DNA from: UBA1444 sp964521625
Lineage (GTDB): Bacteria; Bacillota; Negativicutes; UBA1444
Direction: 5' to 3'
Assembly: GCA_964521625.1 (NCBI GenBank)
Contig: CAZFSM010000007.1
Span: forward strand, 62,001 to 126,000
DNA: 64,000 nucleotides
Positions 36,921 to 45,643 of this stretch are shown piece after piece. A program made the position numbers and the translations under genes. The notes under the pieces were generated by a model. The model had not been told where the DNA came from. It saw only the letters and a program-made list of their open reading frames with translations, and did no database searches. Within the stretch, counting starts at the first letter, position 1; each line of letters begins with the position of its first letter.

Positions 36921-37696
36921 GCAGACTGGAAGCAAAAGGCTTGTGCAAAGCGTTTGGCGGAGTGCAGGCAATTCAGGATTTTTCCTTTGCGGTGGGCGAG
37001 CGGCAAATCGTCGGGATCATCGGTCCCAATGGCGCAGGCAAGACGACGGCGTTCAACCTGCTGACCGGCGTATATCCGATTGATGCTGGACAGGTGTTTC
37101 TTGACGATGAACTGATCAGCGGCCTGCCACAGCACGAGATCACGCAGAAGGGACTGGCCAGGACGTTTCAAAATATCCGGTTGTTCAAGGGGCTCAACCT
37201 GATCGAAAATGTCATGACGGCGGCCGATCCCTATTCGCCGTATAATCTGGCGGATGTATTCCTGTTCAGCAGTCGCAAGCGGAGTCGGGAAAAAGAAGTC
37301 CGTGAAATGAGTCGGTCATTTTTGGATTTGGTTGGGCTGTCCGGGCTGGAAAATGAAAAACCGGAGAACCTGCCCTACGGATTGCAACGAAAATTGGAAC
37401 TGGCGCGGGCTTTGGCCTCGAAACCGAAAGTGCTGCTGCTGGATGAACCGGCTGCCGGACTCAATCCGAGTGAGGTGCAGGAGTTTATCCAGCTGGTGCA
37501 ACGGTTGCACGAAGAGTTTGATCTTTCGGTGCTGGTGATTGAGCATCGCATGGAAGTGATTATGACGCTTTGCGCCAATATTTATGTGCTGAATTTTGGC
37601 AAACTGCTGGCGCACGGGACGCCGGCCGAGATACAAAATAACCGCGACGTGACCACAGCTTACATCGGAGAGGAGGATGAGGCATGCTTGTTGTAG
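36917..37696 (+). CDS. Liv-type ABC transporter ATP-binding protein (LivG-like)
   Basis: This 259-residue ATPase has Walker A GPNGAGKTTAFN, Walker B LLLDEPAAGLNP and the LivG-specific ARTFQNIRLFKG. Its signature is YGLQRKLELARAL, a normal LivG-type variant of LSGGQ. It works as a heterodimer with the LivF-like subunit encoded next. Confidence 0.94.
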   Translation: MSRLEAKGLCKAFGGVQAIQDFSFAVGERQIVGIIGPNGAGKTTAFNLLTGVYPIDAGQVFLDDELISGLPQHEITQKGLARTFQNIRLFKGLNLIENVMTAADPYSPYNLADVFLFSSRKRSREKEVREMSRSFLDLVGLSGLENEKPENLPYGLQRKLELARALASKPKVLLLDEPAAGLNPSEVQEFIQLVQRLHEEFDLSVLVIEHRMEVIMTLCANIYVLNFGKLLAHGTPAEIQNNRDVTTAYIGEEDEACLL

Positions 37697-38391
37697 AGAA
37701 TCTGCATGTTTCCTATGGTCATATCCAGGCCCTGTCCGGTGTTTCGATCACGGTGCCGCAGGGAAGCATCGTCAGTATCATTGGTTCGAACGGCGCCGGG
37801 AAGACGACGCTGCTCAACACGATTTCCGGCCTGGTGAAACAAAAGCAGGGCAGTATAAAATTTAAAGGGCAGGAACTGGGGCGAGTGCCGCACTGCATCG
37901 TCCAGCAGGGAATTGTGCAGGTGCCGGAAGGCCGAAAGATTTTTGCCGGATTGACTGTGGAAGAGAATCTGCTGGCTGGCGGCTATATTCTGACCGATGC
38001 CAAACATTTGCGTAACAATGTCAATAAAATGATGGAACTATATCCGATTTTAGGCAGCCGCAAAAATCAGCAGGCAGGCACGCTGTCCGGCGGTGAGCAG
38101 CAGATGTTGGCGGTGTGCCGAGGACTGATGTCGGAGCCGGAAATGATCCTGTTGGATGAGCCTTCACTTGGGTTGGCGCCGATTATCGTGAAAAGTATTT
38201 TCGATCTGATCGGCCAGATCCGGCAACAGGGGATTACCGTGTTGCTGGTGGAGCAAAATGCGAAAAAAGCGCTCGCACTGAGTGACTATGCCTATGTGCT
38301 GGAAAACGGCCATGTGACGATGGAGGGCAAAGGCAGGGAGCTGTTGTGCGATCCTGCGGTGAAAAGAGCCTATCTCGGCGAGAAAGAATAG
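37684..38391 (+). CDS. Liv-type ABC transporter ATP-binding protein (LivF-like)
   Basis: This 235-residue second ATPase has Walker A GSNGAGKTTLLN, signature LSGGEQQMLAVCRGL and Walker B ILLDEPSLGLAP. It begins 13 bases inside the preceding gene, so it is translationally coupled. It completes the five-gene importer. Confidence 0.94.
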   Translation: MLVVENLHVSYGHIQALSGVSITVPQGSIVSIIGSNGAGKTTLLNTISGLVKQKQGSIKFKGQELGRVPHCIVQQGIVQVPEGRKIFAGLTVEENLLAGGYILTDAKHLRNNVNKMMELYPILGSRKNQQAGTLSGGEQQMLAVCRGLMSEPEMILLDEPSLGLAPIIVKSIFDLIGQIRQQGITVLLVEQNAKKALALSDYAYVLENGHVTMEGKGRELLCDPAVKRAYLGEKE

Positions 38392-38405
38392 CAGGAGGGT
38401 TTGGT

Positions 38406-39722
38406 ATGCGGATTCAACCGGTGTTTTTTGCCAGTCCGGTATATTATGAGCACGAACAGTTTTTGACTGATGCTGGTGTATTGTTGGCCGAGATTCACAA
38501 GATGGTTCCTGTCGGCAATGAATTGCTCTCGCCGCTTTATATAGCCGATCAGGCGGCGGTGGATTCTTTTCCGGCGCTGGACAAGGGAACGGTTCCTTTG
38601 CTGGTGACTCTGTCCGGCGCTACCCAGCGATGGGTCCTCACCTTGGCCAAGGCGGCAAAACAGTCGCTGCTATGGTGGTATTTTCCTGGCGATGGCTTAT
38701 TTGAAGAATCGGTCGAAACGACGATTCGTTCCATCGCCTCGCGAAATGCCATGCCGGCAGTCATGGATTGCTGGGCCCATCTGAAGAATCGCGACGTGCG
38801 GGTGGAGCGGGTCTATGATGCAAATTCAATGCAGGAACAGCTGCAAACGATGAACGTAATGGAACAGATCACCAACACCCGGCTGTTGATTATCGGCTAT
38901 ACCCAACAATGGGTCGTATCGACCAGCGTCGATGAACGCTGGCTGGAAGACCGTTTCGGGATTCAGTCGGTTCATATCGGTCTGGAAGAACTGTTTGCCG
39001 AATATGGCGATATCCCCCGGGATGACGCAGCAGTCCGGCATTTTGCCGAAGAGTACCTGGCAGCGGCGACTGCCTGCGTGGAACCGGTAGTGGAACAAAT
39101 CGAAGACGCCTATCGACTGTACCTGGCACTGAAGAAACTGATGGAACGCTATCGGGCCAATGCGCTGGCAATTTCCTGTTTTTCACTGGTAAAACAACTC
39201 AAAGTAACTTCTTGCCTGGCCTTGTCGCTGCTGAATGATGAACCGGGAGTCGTGGCCGCCTGTGAGGGCGATATTGACGCCGCTGTTTCGATGGTGGTAG
39301 GTAAAGCCGTGTCGGGTCTGCCGGTGTTCATGGGGAACCCGGTCTACCACTTCGACGATACGCTCGACATCGTTCACTGTACGGCGCCGCGGCGACTTGG
39401 CGGCGACCAGGCTGCCAAATTCACGGTGCGGTCGCATCATGAAACCGGCCTCAGCATGGCGCAGCGGATTGAATTGCCGCCAATTGGCAAGGCAACGTTG
39501 TTCCGTATCGGCAATGAGTTTTCCGAGGCGACCCTGTTTACGGCTGATTTTATTGCCAACCCGGACGAGGATACCTGTCGGACCCAGTTCCGCTTCCGGA
39601 TCGATTCTAGCGAGCGACGGATTGAACAATCGCTGGGTTGCCATCATATGGTGTTGTTTGGTGACTATGAAGATCAGATTCGGGCCGTTCTGGAAGGACC
39701 GCTGGGAATTGCCATTCGCTAG
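38406..39722 (+). CDS. L-fucose/L-arabinose isomerase-like protein
   Basis: This 438-residue protein is related to the C-terminal part of L-fucose and L-arabinose isomerases, with the characteristic segment PGVVAACEGDIDAAVSM and a later HHETG. Proteins annotated this way are often not true sugar isomerases. A GCAGGAGGG site precedes ATG 38406. Being inside a catabolic operon, it may isomerise a hydroxyketone intermediate after the dehydrogenase step. That role is inference. Confidence 0.75.
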   Translation: MRIQPVFFASPVYYEHEQFLTDAGVLLAEIHKMVPVGNELLSPLYIADQAAVDSFPALDKGTVPLLVTLSGATQRWVLTLAKAAKQSLLWWYFPGDGLFEESVETTIRSIASRNAMPAVMDCWAHLKNRDVRVERVYDANSMQEQLQTMNVMEQITNTRLLIIGYTQQWVVSTSVDERWLEDRFGIQSVHIGLEELFAEYGDIPRDDAAVRHFAEEYLAAATACVEPVVEQIEDAYRLYLALKKLMERYRANALAISCFSLVKQLKVTSCLALSLLNDEPGVVAACEGDIDAAVSMVVGKAVSGLPVFMGNPVYHFDDTLDIVHCTAPRRLGGDQAAKFTVRSHHETGLSMAQRIELPPIGKATLFRIGNEFSEATLFTADFIANPDEDTCRTQFRFRIDSSERRIEQSLGCHHMVLFGDYEDQIRAVLEGPLGIAIR

Positions 39723-39754
39723 CAACTGAACTGACAAAGGAGAGAATCTGCAGG

Positions 39755-40135
39755 ATGGAGATCATCAATGTTGCTGAGATTGCCGGCATGGAGTTTCCAG
39801 CTGGTCGGCGCACCCGGGTTATGGTTGGGCCTGGCGCCAAACTGGAAGCGGCGAACTTCGTCATGGGCCATGTAACAATTTATCCGGGCGGCTCGGTGCC
39901 GATTCACTCGCACGAGCAGGAAGAAGTATATTTCATTGTCGAAGGGCAGGGCAGTATCACAGTGGGCGAAGAAGTCCGCAATGTACAGGCAGGCGATTGC
40001 ATTTACCTGCGTCCTCCCCTGGAACACAAGCTGGAAAATACATCAGATGGCAACATGATCATGATGTTTTGCTACTCACCGAAAACGGTAGCGGCGCATT
40101 GGGCGCAGGAAATGAAAGGAGCGGATCAGGCGTGA
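39755..40135 (+). CDS. Single-domain cupin protein
   Basis: This 126-residue beta-barrel has both cupin motifs: PIHSHEQEEVYFIVEGQG (metal ligands H, H, E) and a second with GDCIYLRPPLEHKLEN (late His). It begins after AAAGGAGAG and overlaps the flavoprotein gene by four bases. Small cupins in catabolic operons serve as isomerases, dioxygenases or sugar-lactone enzymes. In an anaerobe an isomerase or epimerase is more likely than an oxygenase. Confidence 0.85.
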   Translation: MEIINVAEIAGMEFPAGRRTRVMVGPGAKLEAANFVMGHVTIYPGGSVPIHSHEQEEVYFIVEGQGSITVGEEVRNVQAGDCIYLRPPLEHKLENTSDGNMIMMFCYSPKTVAAHWAQEMKGADQA

Positions 40136-41979
40136 AGATAGTTGACTGCGATATACTGGTTGTCGGTAGCGGCGGCGCGGCGCTCAGGGCGGCGATTGCA
40201 GCGCAGGAGGCAGCGCCGGAACTGGCAGTACTGGTGGCGACCAAAGGGAAGCCCGGTCTGAGCGGAGTAACGGCAAACTCCTGTTCCGACCGGATGGCGT
40301 TTCATGCCACGCTGCCTTATACCGAGCCTGGCAGTAAGGATGCCTGGACCTATCACGCCGACGATATTTACCGTATCGGCGGCAAAGTGTCTGATAAAGC
40401 ACTGGCTGATGTATTGGCGCATGAGGCAGCCGACGCGTTTGAATATCTGGATGAGTTGGGCGTTCCGTTTGTCAAGAAAGACGGCAAAGCCGACCAGTTT
40501 GTAACCGACGGGTCCGAATACGCCCGGGCCTGCTATACCGGACCTCGTACTGCCAACCATATTGAACAGGCGCTGGTAAAGCGGTTCCATGAACTGAAGA
40601 TCAACGTTCTGGAGTTTACCATGGCCGTGCGCCTGATTCATGATGGTGAACGACTGTTGGGCGTAGTCGCCGCCGATACCCGCGAAAAGCAGCCGGAAAA
40701 ATCGCTGTTCATCATCCGCACGCCGGCTGTGATCATTGCTACCGGTGGAGGCGGCATGATTTACGAACACAATGTATTTCCCGGCGGCATGACTGGCGAT
40801 GGATTCGCCCTGGCGCTGGAAGCCGGTGCAGATCTGGTCAATATGGAATTTATCCAGATCGGCATCGCTTCCACCAAAACGAAATTCAATTGTTCCGGCA
40901 GTATGATGCGTGCCATTCCCCGCTTGGTCAACTCCGAGGGCGAGGAGTTCCTGAAGAAATACTTCCCGGTAGGAACCGACGCCGCCGAGATTGCCAATAT
41001 CGTATTCAAGAAAGGCGCGACCTGGCCGGTTTCGTACGAGCATAAGACCCATATCATTGATGTTGCCCTATATAAAGAATGGCGGGCCGGTCGCAGAACC
41101 TATCTGGATTTTGGCTACAACCCCCGAGGCTTCAGTTTCGACTGGCTGACTGCGGAAAACCAGGCCCGCTATCGGCGTGAAATGACCAGTGACCGAGGCG
41201 AGGCGGCCAGAAACAAACTGCCGCTGGAGCGACTGAAAGAAATCAATCAGCCCTCAATTGACTGGTTCAAGGAATATGGGATTGATCTGGACAAAGGCGA
41301 TCTGATTGAAGTGGCCGCCTGTGCCCAACATTTTCAGGGTGGTATTAAAATTGACAGTCAGGCGAGGACGACCCTGCCTGCCGTCTGGGCGGCCGGTGAA
41401 ACTGCCGGTGGCCAGCATGGCGCCAATCGACCTGGCGGCAATGCGTTGCTCGATTGTCAGGTTTTTGGCCGAATTGCTGGCGAAGCAGCGGCGGAATATG
41501 TGCGGCAGCGTAAACAACAGGCCGGTCCGTTGCCTGACGCAGAGCAGGAAAGCGTCCTGACCGAAGCGTTGCAAATAAGCCTGGACAGATTGAATGCGGC
41601 AGGCTTGCAGGCGCTGGATGCAGTTGAGTTCCGACGCTCGTTGCAGCAACTGACCGAGACGCATGCAGGAATTGTCCGTACTGAAGCAGGACTTCTCGAA
41701 GGATTGGCGAAACTGGAAGAAATAAAACAGCGTGGTTTTGTGCGCGGCGATAAAGGCGCAGCCTACTGCGTCGAAAACCAAAGCCTGTTGCTGACCGCCG
41801 AAGCGGTATTGCGCGCTGCCGCCGAGCGCGACGAGAGTCGCGGACCACACCTGCGGTTTGCCGATTATGCCGACAACGTGCCGGTGGCGCGCAATGATGC
41901 CAAGTGGGAAAAATATATCGTTATCCGTAAAGACGCAGAACAGATGACGCTGGAGGTGCGAACTCCTCCAGCCGAATAA
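40132..41979 (+). CDS. FAD-dependent oxidoreductase, fumarate reductase/succinate dehydrogenase flavoprotein family
   Basis: This 615-residue flavoprotein starts with the FAD-binding ILVVGSGGAALRAAIAA. It shows the capping-domain layout and the second FAD motif AAGETAGGQHGANRPGGNALLDC, then a C-terminal helical domain like that of FrdA, L-aspartate oxidase and AprA. There is no signal peptide, no FrdB iron-sulfur gene and no membrane anchor, so it is a soluble enzyme. The start is GTG 40132, overlapping the cupin stop (GTGA). Within this operon it probably reduces or desaturates a ring C=C bond. The old-yellow-enzyme Fe-S protein is a possible electron partner. Confidence 0.85.
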   Translation: MKIVDCDILVVGSGGAALRAAIAAQEAAPELAVLVATKGKPGLSGVTANSCSDRMAFHATLPYTEPGSKDAWTYHADDIYRIGGKVSDKALADVLAHEAADAFEYLDELGVPFVKKDGKADQFVTDGSEYARACYTGPRTANHIEQALVKRFHELKINVLEFTMAVRLIHDGERLLGVVAADTREKQPEKSLFIIRTPAVIIATGGGGMIYEHNVFPGGMTGDGFALALEAGADLVNMEFIQIGIASTKTKFNCSGSMMRAIPRLVNSEGEEFLKKYFPVGTDAAEIANIVFKKGATWPVSYEHKTHIIDVALYKEWRAGRRTYLDFGYNPRGFSFDWLTAENQARYRREMTSDRGEAARNKLPLERLKEINQPSIDWFKEYGIDLDKGDLIEVAACAQHFQGGIKIDSQARTTLPAVWAAGETAGGQHGANRPGGNALLDCQVFGRIAGEAAAEYVRQRKQQAGPLPDAEQESVLTEALQISLDRLNAAGLQALDAVEFRRSLQQLTETHAGIVRTEAGLLEGLAKLEEIKQRGFVRGDKGAAYCVENQSLLLTAEAVLRAAAERDESRGPHLRFADYADNVPVARNDAKWEKYIVIRKDAEQMTLEVRTPPAE

Positions 41980-41997
41980 GGGAGGAGCTTGCAGCCT

Positions 41998-42861
41998 GTG
42001 GCAAGAAATGAAATATCCGGGCATACCCGGTTATATGCCGTAATTGGCGATCCGGTCAGTCATTCGCTGTCGCCGCGGATCATGAACAGCGCGTTTGCTG
42101 AAACAGGTATGGATGCCGTTTATGTTGCTTTGCCAGTCAAGGAACAAGATGCGGCCCAGGCGATGGAGATGATTCGCCGGTTCGGTCTGGCGGGTGTCAA
42201 TGTGACGATGCCGCTGAAACTGGCCATCGTGCCGTATCTCGATCAATTGTCCCCGGCGGCGCAGCAAGTGGGAGCAGCCAACTGCGTAATCAATAATAAC
42301 GGGCTGTTATTTGGTCATAATACGGATTGCACGGGTTTTCGCCTTTCGCTGGCCACGTATTTTCAGGCGGCGCCGGAGACCGTTTTTCTGCTGGGGGCAG
42401 GCGGCGCAGCCCGTGCTATCGCGGCCGAACTGGTACGTTGGGGCTGCCGCAACATAGTGATCAGCAACCGAAGCCGAGACAAAGCGGAAGCATTGGCGGC
42501 GCTTTTTGCTGACCAAGTTGCCTGTGAAATTACTGTAGTACCCTGGGCTTGTGCGCGATGGGCAGAAACTTTGAATCGCACTGATTTGCTGGTCAATGCC
42601 ACCTCGCTGGGGATGGGCGGGAACGGCAGTGTGGCCGAGTTGTTGCCGTGGCAGGAGATCAGCCGCAAACCGGTGGTTTATGAAACGATCTATAATCCCT
42701 TGGATACCGATTTGCTGTTGCAGGCCCGCCAGCATCAATTCCCCGTTGTTGAAGGAATTGAACTGCTGCTTTGGCAGGCTGTGGCCGGGTTTGAAATCTG
42801 GACTGGAATGACTGCGCCGGTTGAGGTAATGCGGCAGAATCTATTGCGTGGATTGCGCTGA
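41998..42861 (+). CDS. aroE: Shikimate/quinate dehydrogenase family protein (AroE-like)
   Basis: This 287-residue protein has the substrate site SHSLSPRIMN and catalytic Lys in VNVTMPLK. The partner Asp is in NTDCTGF, and the nucleotide loop is GAGGAARAIA. The NRSRDK after the second strand favours NADP. All catalytic residues are present. GTG 41998 is chosen with GGAGGAG upstream. As the last gene of a LacI-controlled catabolic operon it could be a catabolic shikimate/quinate dehydrogenase rather than the biosynthetic enzyme. The sequence alone does not decide, and it may do both. Confidence 0.88.
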   Translation: MARNEISGHTRLYAVIGDPVSHSLSPRIMNSAFAETGMDAVYVALPVKEQDAAQAMEMIRRFGLAGVNVTMPLKLAIVPYLDQLSPAAQQVGAANCVINNNGLLFGHNTDCTGFRLSLATYFQAAPETVFLLGAGGAARAIAAELVRWGCRNIVISNRSRDKAEALAALFADQVACEITVVPWACARWAETLNRTDLLVNATSLGMGGNGSVAELLPWQEISRKPVVYETIYNPLDTDLLLQARQHQFPVVEGIELLLWQAVAGFEIWTGMTAPVEVMRQNLLRGLR

Positions 42862-42867
42862 TCAAAA

Positions 42868-42914
42868 AGGACGCTCCTGACGAAACAAGACTTTCGCCAA
42901 GAGCGTCCTATTTA
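42868..42914 (+). terminator. Terminator of the catabolic operon
   Basis: AGGACGCTC (42868-42876) pairs with GAGCGTCCT (42901-42909), with an inner CGAAA/TTTCG stem, followed by an A/T-rich stretch. Confidence 0.75.
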
Positions 42915-42992
42915 TATGATCCGTAAGAGGAAATAAATAATGCGCTGACGAAACTATTAAGGCAGTAATATAGGTATTATTATCGAGGTGTT

Positions 42993-44009
42993 ATGATGAA
43001 TTCATTTGTTCCCGGTTGGTTGCAGCAACAACGGATTGATCTGCAAATGGCGGACCGATTGCGAGAAATTGGTGAACACAAAGGGCGCGCCGAACTATAT
43101 AGCGTTCACACGTTGCATATCATCCAGTCATTACGGTTGATAACGGCCGAGCACTCGGCGGCGGCTTCGAGTCGGATGGAACATATCCAGACGCCGGTCG
43201 AACAATCCAATTACCAGCGGCTGATTCTGGAACTGCAGGAGTCTGCGGATACTTTGCCGGTAAACTCACAGACCATTTTGCAGATTCATGCAGAACTGTT
43301 TAAAAACTCTGGCCGGGAAGGCGGAAAATATAAGTCGGAAGATGATCAGGTGGTGGCGACCCGGCCCGATGGAACCCGGTTTGTCTGTTTTCATCCTGTG
43401 CCAGCCGAGGATACGCCGCAGGCAGTCGCCAAGCTTTGCGCCGGCTATCTGGCTCAGGAAAATTCGGTTGAGCCGCTACTGTTGATTGGAGCTTTTGTGC
43501 TGGACTTTTTGTGTATTCGGCCGTTTGCGGAAGCAAATGGGCGGATGGCGCAATTGCTGGCATTATGGCTGATGAATCGACGTGGCTACAATGTCAGCCG
43601 GTTTGTCAGTGTGGAAAGAATCATGGAAGCGAAAAAAGGCGAATTCTTTTTTGCCCAGTATCAGGCTTCAACGGGGTGGCATCAGTCAGAACACGATATT
43701 CTGCGCTGGTGGAAATATTGGCTGGATGTGCTCGTGACTTCGTACCGCGAATTTACCGCCCGGGCTAGGGCGCTTAGCAAACGACGCGGTGTTAAAACTG
43801 AAATGGTGCTGGCGTTGCTTGACAGCTTTCCTGACGGGTTTACTATTCGTCAGATTCAGCAGAAAGTGCCGGGTTGCGGAATTGAGTTGATTCGCAAAAT
43901 ATTTAAGACGGAAAAAGCCGTTGGGCACATAAAGTGCCTGGGGCGCGGGCCGAATGCGTTATGGAAGAAAAAGCGAACCCGTGATATAATAAAAAGTCAA
44001 TTGAAGTAG
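42993..44009 (+). CDS. Fic-domain protein with the catalytic His replaced by Arg
   Basis: This 338-residue protein has the class II Fic layout. An N-terminal inhibitory helix carries S59-S-R-M-E63 (consensus S/T-x3-E), then comes the Fic core, then a C-terminal winged-helix-like domain (IRQIQQKVPGCGIELIRKIF). The active-site loop, consensus HPFx(D/E)GNGR, reads R176-PFAEANGR184, so the His that activates the target hydroxyl is Arg. The flap segment TRPDGTRFVCFHPVPAE is present. The protein may be inactive for AMPylation or use different chemistry, and the C-terminal domain suggests a DNA-binding regulator. It lies 48 bases before the helicase gene. Confidence 0.88.
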   Translation: MMNSFVPGWLQQQRIDLQMADRLREIGEHKGRAELYSVHTLHIIQSLRLITAEHSAAASSRMEHIQTPVEQSNYQRLILELQESADTLPVNSQTILQIHAELFKNSGREGGKYKSEDDQVVATRPDGTRFVCFHPVPAEDTPQAVAKLCAGYLAQENSVEPLLLIGAFVLDFLCIRPFAEANGRMAQLLALWLMNRRGYNVSRFVSVERIMEAKKGEFFFAQYQASTGWHQSEHDILRWWKYWLDVLVTSYREFTARARALSKRRGVKTEMVLALLDSFPDGFTIRQIQQKVPGCGIELIRKIFKTEKAVGHIKCLGRGPNALWKKKRTRDIIKSQLK

Positions 44010-44056
44010 ATAGTAAGTAATTCTATAAAACCAAAATAAAGGAGCACGAGTAAAAG

Positions 44057-45643
44057 ATGGTTACAAAAGAGAAGGAACAAGGGTTTTTTGGCAGTCTTGC
44101 CTTAAGCCATAAGGTAATGGCGGCCATTCAGGCCATGGGATTTGAGGAACCATCCCCGATCCAGGCCAAAACAATTCCCCCGATCATGGAAGGGCTTGAC
44201 GTGATTGGACAGGCGCAGACCGGCACCGGAAAAACAGCGGCCTTTGGCATCCCAATTGTGGAAAAGGTTCAGGACGTCCGTCAGGTGCAGGCGTTAATCA
44301 TGACGCCGACCCGTGAACTGGCTTTGCAGGTATCGGAAGAGATTGCCAAAATCGGTCTGTACAAAAAGGTAAAAACGCTGCCGGTTTATGGTGGACAATC
44401 GATTGACCGGCAGATTCGGGCCCTGCATTTTGGCGTACAGGTCGTCATCGGCACTCCGGGGCGTTTGCTCGACCATATTCGTCGGAAGACGATCAAACTG
44501 GATACCGTCAAGATGCTGATTCTTGATGAAGCAGACGAAATGCTCGATATGGGCTTTATCGATGACATCGAGACCATTATGCAGAATATCCCGCGCGAAG
44601 GACGGCAGACCCTTTTGTTTTCGGCAACGATGCCGAATCAGATCCGGTCTCTCGCCGATCGTTACATGAATTCACCTGTGTTTGTGACCGTCAGCAAAGA
44701 ACAGTTGACAGTGCCGCAAATTGACCAGTACTATTATGAAACACGTGAAAAACTGGATGGACTCAGTCGCATCCTTGATACCGGCGACATGGAACGGACG
44801 ATCATTTTTACCCGGACCAAGAAAGGCGCCGATGAACTGACCGCGTCTCTTTCCGCCCGTGGTTATATGGCTGAAGCGTTGCACGGCGATCTCAGTCAGG
44901 TACAACGTGATCGGGTCATGAAAAAGTTCCGCGACGCGAAACTGGAGATCCTGGTAGCGACCGATGTGGCTGCCCGCGGTCTGGATATTGACCACGTAAC
45001 TCATGTGGTCAATTATGACATCCCACAGGATCCCGAGTCTTATGTTCACCGGATTGGCCGTACCGGGCGAGCCGGCAGAAAAGGCACCGCCATCACCTTC
45101 ATCCACCCGCGTGAATTCCGCCAATTGAAGCAGATCGAACGTGAACTGCGTCTGCGAATTATGCGTGGACAACTGCCCTCTGCCGCCGATATCCTGGAAA
45201 AACAACGCGAAGTCATCAAGCGGCGTGTACTAAAAACGCTGGAACAGGATGCATTTGCCGATTATCACCCAATCGTCGCCGATCTTGCTGCTGACTATGA
45301 CCCGCTGGATGTTGCAGCAGCAGCTCTGAAGCTGTTTCAGGAAGGGTTTAAAGAGGACGCCGAAGTGGAAAATCAGGCATTGTCAAATAGTGGCGCCGAA
45401 AAAGGCATGGTACGGTTATTTGTCAATGTCGGTCGCGATAATAATATCCGACCGGAAGATATTGTGCGCAGCTTTGCCGGTGAAGCAGACATTCCCGGCA
45501 ATGCAATTGGCCTGATCAAAATCCAGAGCAATTTCTCGTTTGTTGAAATTCCGGAAGACCTTGTCGAACGAGTTATCTCGGCAATGCATGGCAATAAGAT
45601 CAAAGGCATGCGGATTAATGTCGAAGTCGCCAAGGGCCGCTAA
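44057..45643 (+). CDS. DEAD-box ATP-dependent RNA helicase with DbpA-type RNA-binding domain
   Basis: This 528-residue helicase has a complete motif set: Q motif EPSPIQAKTIP, AQTGTGKT, PTRELALQ, TPGRLLDH, DEAD, SAT, FTRTKKGAD, ATDVAARGLDI and HRIGRTGRAGR. The C-terminal 80 residues (from about MVRLFVNVGRDNNI) form the DbpA RNA-binding fold that targets structured RNA such as 23S rRNA. AAAGGAG precedes ATG 44057. It is probably a CshA/DeaD-type helicase for ribosome assembly or mRNA decay. The next gene begins inside its last codons. Confidence 0.95.
   Translation: MVTKEKEQGFFGSLALSHKVMAAIQAMGFEEPSPIQAKTIPPIMEGLDVIGQAQTGTGKTAAFGIPIVEKVQDVRQVQALIMTPTRELALQVSEEIAKIGLYKKVKTLPVYGGQSIDRQIRALHFGVQVVIGTPGRLLDHIRRKTIKLDTVKMLILDEADEMLDMGFIDDIETIMQNIPREGRQTLLFSATMPNQIRSLADRYMNSPVFVTVSKEQLTVPQIDQYYYETREKLDGLSRILDTGDMERTIIFTRTKKGADELTASLSARGYMAEALHGDLSQVQRDRVMKKFRDAKLEILVATDVAARGLDIDHVTHVVNYDIPQDPESYVHRIGRTGRAGRKGTAITFIHPREFRQLKQIERELRLRIMRGQLPSAADILEKQREVIKRRVLKTLEQDAFADYHPIVADLAADYDPLDVAAAALKLFQEGFKEDAEVENQALSNSGAEKGMVRLFVNVGRDNNIRPEDIVRSFAGEADIPGNAIGLIKIQSNFSFVEIPEDLVERVISAMHGNKIKGMRINVEVAKGR

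Noticed and set aside
42877..42900. Hammerhead ribozyme core (CTGACGA...GAAAC)
   Set aside because: No stem II or stem I/III can be formed around the core; CTGACGA and GAAAC overlap instead of being separated.
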